Below are positions 6,238 through 10,247 of a DNA stretch of 10,247 bases, in pieces; the first letter of the stretch is position 1, and the number at the start of each line of letters is the position of its first letter. A program made the position numbers and the translations under genes. The notes under the pieces were generated by a model, which saw nothing but the letters and a program-made list of their open reading frames with translations, did no database searches and had not been told where the DNA came from. The stretch lies in NCBI GenBank assembly GCA_021788565.1, contig JAJYKO010000116.1:1-10247 (forward strand). The letters are read 5' to 3'. This stretch comes from Chloroflexota bacterium (GTDB lineage: Bacteria; Chloroflexota; UBA6077).

Positions 6238-7683
6238 ATGGAGCCAATGGCGACTGGGATCCCAGGATTGGACCGAGTGCTTCGTGGGGGGCTGAGATCG
6301 AGGTCTGTGCACATGATTGGCGGGTTGCCGGGTACCGGCAAGACGACCCTGGCTCAGCAAGTTGCCTACTATCAAGCGAAGCAGGGCGGTCGGACTCTCT
6401 ACTTGGCGGCCCTCTCGGAGACGGCGGAGCGCCTCGTGGACCACGCGGCCGGTTTTAGCTTCTTCGACTCCTCCGCGGTAGCTGATCGAATCTACTACGT
6501 CAGTCTCTATCCGAAGTTGGAGGAAGGCGGCCTTCCCGCGGTTCTGGAAGAGACCCGCAGGCTCGCGCTCGACTATCGGGCGAGCCTCGTCTGCATCGAT
6601 GGCTTATCCACCTTGAAGACGGCGGGTTCCTCCATTCTGGAGTTTAGGCGGTTCGTCTTTGACCTGAACGCTCAGCTTCACTCGCTTGGTGCTACAACCT
6701 TGCTGATTGGGCCGTGGCTGGAATGGACCGCCTCCGATCCAGAATTCACGGTGGCCGATGGCATCATCAACCTGTCCCTCCGCAGCAGCGAACATGGGGC
6801 GAGGCGCCACTTGGAGGTCCTGAAACTCAGGGGGGCCGAACATTTGGCAGGCAAGCACGTGGTAGCGATCACCCACGATGGTATCTCCGTGTTCCCCCGT
6901 CTGGAAGCCGTTTCGAGTCAGGATGTGGTAGAGCAGCCGTCGGCCCAGTGGACGCGGAGGAGCACCGGGGCCGCCGAACTGGATCAAATGCTGCGTGGCG
7001 GCATTCCCTCGGAATCGAGCACGCTGGTCACGGGTGTCGCAGGCGCCGGCAAGACAACTCTTGCCCTTTCGTTCCTCGCCGCGGGTGGCCACCAGGGTGA
7101 GCGAGGGATCTACCTCGGTTTCGACGAAGCCCCTTCCAGGTTAGTCGCTAAGGCCGACCTGCTCAGCTTCGGCTTGGGGAAGATGGTGGAGGATGGGACA
7201 GCGCAGGTACGGCGGATTCCACCCTTCGACCTGATACCGGACCACCTGGCGTGGGAGTTGCTTCGGTCGGTGGATGACGGTGGAGTTCGACGGGTTGTGA
7301 TAGACGGTCTAGATACCCTGCTCGCGGGACTGGAAGGCTCAGGTCGAACTGAAGCGTTCCTCGCGGCGCTCATGTTCGGCCTCGCCGGTCGGAACGTAAC
7401 CACCATCGTGACCGCGGAACTTCCCCGAACGGGCGGGACCGATCTGCTGGGCACGTACGAACGGATCGGAGTCTTCGACAACGTGATAACCCTGCAATAC
7501 GTCGAGCTGCGATCCGAGCTTCACCGGCTTATCTCTATACTCGAAGTGCGCGAGAGCGACTTCGATCCTGCTATCCGCGAATTCACCATATCGGAGGGTG
7601 GCCTGCACGTGGCCGATACCTTAGGGAGCGCCGAGCTCGGGCTGACCGGAATTGGCCACTGGCGCAGGAGGCGCGCTCGATGA
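6238..7683 (+). CDS. KaiC-like double RecA-fold ATPase
   Basis: This cytoplasmic ATPase (481 residues from ATG 6238) has two tandem KaiC domains. Domain 1 has TGIPGLDRVLRGGL (6-19), Walker A GLPGTGKTT (29-37) and Walker B LVCIDG (117-122). Domain 2 has TGAAELDQMLRGGI (243-256), Walker A GVAGAGKTT (266-274) and Walker B VVIDG (353-357). The catalytic acidic pair is Asp-Glu in domain 2 (FDEAP, 296-297) but Ser-Glu in domain 1 (LSETA, 60-61). The stretch TLQYVELRSELHRLISILEVRES, then AIREFTISEGG, follows cyanobacterial KaiC CII closely. By that alignment the phosphosites Ser431/Thr432 are Ile410/Gly411. The clock KaiC C-terminal tail is replaced by a short end rich in Arg. It overlaps the response regulator gene by 4 nt and is divergent from a histidine kinase. 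No kaiA or kaiB is seen. It is probably a signalling ATPase; a true clock role is unlikely from the lost phosphosites. Confidence 0.9.
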   Translation: MEPMATGIPGLDRVLRGGLRSRSVHMIGGLPGTGKTTLAQQVAYYQAKQGGRTLYLAALSETAERLVDHAAGFSFFDSSAVADRIYYVSLYPKLEEGGLPAVLEETRRLALDYRASLVCIDGLSTLKTAGSSILEFRRFVFDLNAQLHSLGATTLLIGPWLEWTASDPEFTVADGIINLSLRSSEHGARRHLEVLKLRGAEHLAGKHVVAITHDGISVFPRLEAVSSQDVVEQPSAQWTRRSTGAAELDQMLRGGIPSESSTLVTGVAGAGKTTLALSFLAAGGHQGERGIYLGFDEAPSRLVAKADLLSFGLGKMVEDGTAQVRRIPPFDLIPDHLAWELLRSVDDGGVRRVVIDGLDTLLAGLEGSGRTEAFLAALMFGLAGRNVTTIVTAELPRTGGTDLLGTYERIGVFDNVITLQYVELRSELHRLISILEVRESDFDPAIREFTISEGGLHVADTLGSAELGLTGIGHWRRRRAR

Positions 7684-8054
7684 GCGACGACAACACTGAA
7701 AAGAAAGTGCTCGTTGCCGATGACGAGCAGGCTATCACCGAGTTGGTGGCTTTTGCCCTCGAGATGGAAGGATACCTGGTGATTCAGGCTCCGGACGGCC
7801 CCGAAGCCCTTCGGCTCGCCAAGGAGGAGCATCCTGATCTGGCGATGGTGGACGTGATGATGCCCGGACTGGATGGCCGAGAGGTGTCCAGGAGGATCAA
7901 GAGCGATCCCTCCACCTCGGATATACCGGTGCTACTGTTCAGTGCGGCTCCAAACCCGGACCTGACGGAGGCCCGGGCGGACGGATTCATGCCCAAGCCG
8001 TTCGACGTCGGCCAGCTTCTGGACACCGTCAAGCGGTTCATCAAGGAGAAGTAA
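7680..8054 (+). CDS. Single-domain response regulator (receiver)
   Basis: The 124-residue protein consists only of a CheY-like receiver domain. The acidic pocket is DDE (14-16), the phosphoacceptor is Asp58 in MVDVMMPG, the switch Ser is Ser88 (LLFSAAP), and Lys106 lies in the MPKPF motif, so all catalytic residues are present. There is no DNA-binding, AAA+ or enzymatic output domain, so it must act through protein contacts. Its ATG overlaps the kaiC-like stop codon (ATGA), and AGGAGG at 7666-7671 lies 8 nt upstream, so the two are translated from one message. It is probably phosphorylated by the divergent kinase and acts with or on the KaiC-like ATPase. That partnership is inferred from gene order only. 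Confidence 0.95.
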   Translation: MSDDNTEKKVLVADDEQAITELVAFALEMEGYLVIQAPDGPEALRLAKEEHPDLAMVDVMMPGLDGREVSRRIKSDPSTSDIPVLLFSAAPNPDLTEARADGFMPKPFDVGQLLDTVKRFIKEK

Positions 8055-8102
8055 CCCGATATCACCCGGGATCTGCACCTTCGTCACGTGAGGCTTGATG
8101 CA

Positions 8103-8187
8103 TCCTGGAATCGAGACTAGGGGCGGCTCGCGAGCCGCCCCTACAACGGCCGTCCGGGCTATTCCCGCTAATGCGTCGATTCCAGGA
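8103..8187. repeat. Nested inverted-repeat element in a convergent gap
   Basis: Outer arms TCCTGGAATCGA (8103-8114) and TCGATTCCAGGA (8176-8187) are a perfect 12-bp inverted pair 61 bp apart. Inside, 8118-8143 is a perfect 26-bp palindrome (half-site TAGGGGCGGCTCG). An ACGGCCGT palindrome at 8146-8153 follows. The element fills most of the 138-bp gap between the response regulator stop and the mog stop, which converge. It could fold in RNA from either strand and act as a bidirectional terminator, though no T-run follows. The architecture also resembles a small MITE or REP-type repeat. No other copy is present in the window, and I see no clear target-site duplication. Confidence 0.75.
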
Positions 8188-8192
8188 CGTCA

Positions 8193-8690
8193 CTACGACC
8201 TGGCGTGGTCGCCGACTTCGCCTCGAAGGGTCTCCACGGCGTGGGGTAGGGCCGGCTTGATCACGTCCAGGCACTCCTGGACGGCTCTCGGACTGCCCGG
8301 CAGGTTCACGATGAGCGTGTGGCCGCGCACCCCGGCTACCATGCGCGAAAGCATGGCGTTTGGCGTCTTCTTCAGGCTCTCGGCCCGCATGGCCTCCGGT
8401 ATACCCGGCACCTCGTAGTCGATTATATCCAGGGTGGAGGTCGGGGTCACGTCCCGCGAGGCTAGGCCGGTGCCACCGGTCGTGATGATAACGTCCACAC
8501 GGAGCTGATCGCTCCAGGAGACGAGCTTTTCCTGGATGCGTTCTCTCTCGTCCGGCACGATTTCGTAGGCGGCAACCTCACCGCCCAGTTCGGCGACGAC
8601 GTCTTGAATTACCTTCCCGCTCCGGTCCTCACGTTCGCCCCTCGATCCCTTGTCGCTCATCGTGAGAATGGCGTACTTCGCGACTGCCAT
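8193..8690 (-). CDS. mog: MogA/MoaB-family molybdopterin adenylyltransferase
   Basis: This enzyme adenylates molybdopterin, preparing it for molybdate insertion by MoeA. The 165-residue protein shows the family pattern: an AILTMSDKGSRGEREDRSG N-terminus (7-25), the TTGGTG loop (70-75), Asp80 in SRDVTP, and the NLPGSP motif (129-134). Start: ATG 8690 is preceded by GGAGGG at 8697-8702 with 6-nt spacing. A TTG at 8696 overlaps that spacer and is less likely. It follows moaC by 15 nt and ends the moeA-moaC-mog operon. MogA and MoaB are hard to separate by sequence alone, but the function in this pathway is secure. Confidence 0.93.
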   Translation of the reverse strand: MAVAKYAILTMSDKGSRGEREDRSGKVIQDVVAELGGEVAAYEIVPDERERIQEKLVSWSDQLRVDVIITTGGTGLASRDVTPTSTLDIIDYEVPGIPEAMRAESLKKTPNAMLSRMVAGVRGHTLIVNLPGSPRAVQECLDVIKPALPHAVETLRGEVGDHARS

Positions 8691-8705
8691 GCGCAACCCT
8701 CCCTG

Positions 8706-9182
8706 TCACTCGCGGCGGAACTCCCCGCTCTTGCCGCCTGCCTTGTGCATGAGCCGTATCTGATCGATGATCATCTCCCGGTCCACGGCCTTGCACATGT
8801 CGTAGACGGTTAGCGCAGCCACCGATACGGCTGTGAGCGCCTCCATTTCGACCCCCGTTCTGCCGGCAAGCCGCACAGTCGCGGAGATCTCCACCAACGA
8901 CTCCTCATGGTTAAGCTCCAGCCGCATCTCTACACCCGTGATGCCCAGCGGATGGCACATGGGGATTAGATCCGGGGTTCGTTTGGCCGCCATGATCCCG
9001 GCCACCTGGGCGACTGCCAGCACGTCGCCTTTTGCGACCTTTCCCTGCTCGATCAGTTCCAGTGTGGATGGCTTCATACGGACGGCGCCTCGGGCCGTGG
9101 CGACGCGCACCGTCTCGTTCTTCTCTGTCACGTCGACCATTCGGGCCCGACCCGTGTCGTCGAAGTGAGTCAATTCGCTCAC
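8706..9182 (-). CDS. moaC: Cyclic pyranopterin monophosphate synthase
   Basis: MoaC, working with MoaA, converts GTP to cyclic pyranopterin monophosphate, the first committed stage of molybdenum-cofactor synthesis. I place the start at GTG 9182. It has GAGG at 9188-9191 with 5-nt spacing, gives the typical N-terminus [17 protein letters not shown], and yields 158 residues, the usual size. The frame extends to ATG 9236, but the added residues ([11 protein letters not shown]...) are not family-like and derive from an inverted repeat. With this start the catalytic residues fall at the same numbers as I recall for E. coli MoaC: Lys51 (KGDVL), Cys76-His77 (MCHPLG), Glu112 and Glu114 ([12 protein letters not shown]), Asp128 and Lys131 (YDMCKAVD). 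It sits between moeA and mog, which is consistent with the pathway. No moaA is in view. Confidence 0.94.
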   Translation of the reverse strand: MSELTHFDDTGRARMVDVTEKNETVRVATARGAVRMKPSTLELIEQGKVAKGDVLAVAQVAGIMAAKRTPDLIPMCHPLGITGVEMRLELNHEESLVEISATVRLAGRTGVEMEALTAVSVAALTVYDMCKAVDREMIIDQIRLMHKAGGKSGEFRRE

Positions 9183-9187
9183 TAGTG

Positions 9188-9191
9188 CCTC
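9188..9191 (-). promoter_or_regulatory. Ribosome binding site fixing the moaC start
   Basis: GAGG on the minus strand lies 5 nt before GTG 9182. ATG 9236 has only a GAGAG directly touching it, which is too close to work. Confidence 0.55.
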
Positions 9192-9213
9192 TGTTTCAGT
9201 AGTAACTAATGAA

Positions 9214-9252
9214 TGATGAGTATGAGGCAGGCGCATCTCTCACTACTCATCA
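9214..9252. repeat. Imperfect inverted repeat across the moeA-moaC junction
   Basis: TGATGAGTA-TGAG (9214-9226) pairs with CTCA-C-TACTCATCA (9239-9252) as 9 + 4 bp with one bulged base and a 12-nt loop. The right arm contains the moeA stop codon (TCA on plus at 9250-9252). In the transcript this hairpin would sit between moeA and the moaC ribosome binding site. It may set their relative expression or protect the message. Low-complexity TGATGAGTA composition is also typical of small intergenic repeats. Confidence 0.6.
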
Positions 9253-10247
9253 CTCGACTTCGGGAAGGTCCAGCAGCTGTACTCGGACCTTGTCCCCCGG
9301 GCTCAATTTGCTAGCCGTCTCCGGCACGACGAGCAGGGCGTTGGACCGCACCATGCTGCGCAGCATAGCCGAGCCCTGCTCCCCGGCACGCCGCACGTAC
9401 CACTGGCCGTCCCTCTCCACGGCGATCGCGCGGACAAAGTTCCGCACACCAGGTCTGTTCTTGAGGTTATCTTCCAGGGTTGCCTCTGCCTCGCGCCTGC
9501 GAAGTGCCGTTCGCCCCGACATCTTGAGGATAGCAGGGCGCACGAACTGCTCGAAGGCCACCATCGAGGCGGTGGGATTTCCCGGTAAGCCGAACATCGG
9601 CTTTCCCTGGATATGCCCGAAGGCAACAGGGGCGCCCGGCCGCATCAAGACCTTCCAGAACAGGATCTCCCCCAGTCTCGCCAGAACCGTCTTTACCACG
9701 TCGTAGTCGCCAACGGAAACCCCGCCGGAGGTGATCAACATGTCCGCCTCTGCGCCGAGGCGCACCTTCGCCTCTAGCTGCTCCACGGTGTCCCGCGCTA
9801 TGCCAAGCGGGATCGGCTCTGCACCGCACGCCTTCACCTGCGCGGAGATGCTGTAGAGGTTGCTGTTTCGGATCTTGCCCGGTGTCACAGGCTCCCACGG
9901 ATCCACTAGTTCATCACCCGTCGCAAGTACGGCGACTCGGGGCTTCCGAACTACTGCCGCGTCCCTCCTCCCGAGTGTGGCCAGCATCCCCACCTCCGGA
10001 GGGCGAACCAGCGTTCCCCGCGCGAGCACGGCATCTCCCTTCTTGACGTCCTCGCCGCTGAAGCGGACGTCCTGCCCGGGGCCGACCGCGGCTAATACGA
10101 GAACGGTGCCATCGCCCCGCCCGGTGATCTCGGAACGGGCGATGGCGTCGGTACCCGGAGGCAGAGGCGCACCCGTCATGATCCTGACGGCCTCGCCGCC
10201 GCGGACGATCGAGGGTGGAGCATATCCCGCGGGGAGATCCGCAATGA
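9250..10247 (-). CDS. moeA: Molybdopterin molybdenumtransferase (N-terminus outside window)
   Basis: MoeA inserts molybdate into adenylated molybdopterin, the step after Mog. The frame is open to the window edge. The residues before ATG 10179 read IADLPAGYAPPSIVRGGEAVRI, which is typical MoeA, so that ATG is internal. About 331 C-terminal residues of a roughly 400-residue protein are present. In visible numbering: MTGAPLPPGTDAI (23-35), ATGDEL (108-113), the molybdopterin-binding TSGGVSVGDYD (172-182), MRPGAP (201-206) and GLPGNPTAS (219-227), followed by the C-terminal beta-barrel domain (IV). The missing N-terminal part should contain the MDGYA-type motif. moeA is the first visible gene of the moeA-moaC-mog operon. 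Its promoter is outside the window. Confidence 0.95.
   Translation of the reverse strand, partial: IADLPAGYAPPSIVRGGEAVRIMTGAPLPPGTDAIARSEITGRGDGTVLVLAAVGPGQDVRFSGEDVKKGDAVLARGTLVRPPEVGMLATLGRRDAAVVRKPRVAVLATGDELVDPWEPVTPGKIRNSNLYSISAQVKACGAEPIPLGIARDTVEQLEAKVRLGAEADMLITSGGVSVGDYDVVKTVLARLGEILFWKVLMRPGAPVAFGHIQGKPMFGLPGNPTASMVAFEQFVRPAILKMSGRTALRRREAEATLEDNLKNRPGVRNFVRAIAVERDGQWYVRRAGEQGSAMLRSMVRSNALLVVPETASKLSPGDKVRVQLLDLPEVE

Overview
The window is about 10.2 kb of GC-rich bacterial chromosome (roughly 60% GC by eye), densely coded, with no tRNA, rRNA, CRISPR array, transposase or phage gene. Gene content (argG-argH, rpoN, molybdenum-cofactor genes, a two-domain KaiC-like ATPase) fits a free-living, probably environmental bacterium. 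A Chloroflexota-like or similar deep-branching lineage is my guess, based on overall flavour, the divergent RpoN and a GGGGCGGC-type intergenic palindrome. This assignment is weak.

Layout, left to right. (1) 1-561, plus strand: the 3' part of a DJ-1/PfpI-family gene, followed 21 nt later by an unrecognised 58-residue single-pass membrane mini-protein with a good ribosome binding site. (2) 601-3272, minus strand: argG and argH overlapping by 4 nt, the last two steps of arginine synthesis. (3) 3405-5959, minus strand: rpoN (sigma-54) with an inserted four-cysteine knuckle, and a membrane histidine kinase whose ATP-binding motifs are partly lost. (4) 6238-8054, plus strand, divergent from the kinase: a double-domain KaiC-like ATPase overlapping by 4 nt a single-domain response regulator. 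(5) 8055-8192: a convergent gap holding an 85-bp nested inverted repeat. (6) 8193-10247, minus strand: moeA (5' end outside the window), moaC and mog, a molybdenum-cofactor operon.

The most interesting part is 3405-8054. The 278-bp gap between the kinase and the KaiC-like gene carries two divergent sequences matching the sigma-54 -24/-12 promoter. The leftward one, facing the kinase, is CTGGCACG-N4-TTGC, an exact match over the core. The rightward one, facing kaiC-RR, is CTGGCCTG-N4-TTGCA. The gene for sigma-54 itself lies just downstream of the kinase and has its own TATAAT-type -10 box. The simplest reading is a sigma-54-controlled signalling module made of a histidine kinase, a KaiC-like ATPase and a receiver protein, next to its own sigma factor gene. 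The KaiC-like protein lacks the clock phosphorylation sites (Ser431/Thr432 of cyanobacterial KaiC are Ile/Gly here), and no kaiA or kaiB is visible. It is therefore probably a signalling ATPase rather than a classical phosphorylation clock. No AAA+ enhancer-binding activator, which sigma-54 needs, is encoded in the window.
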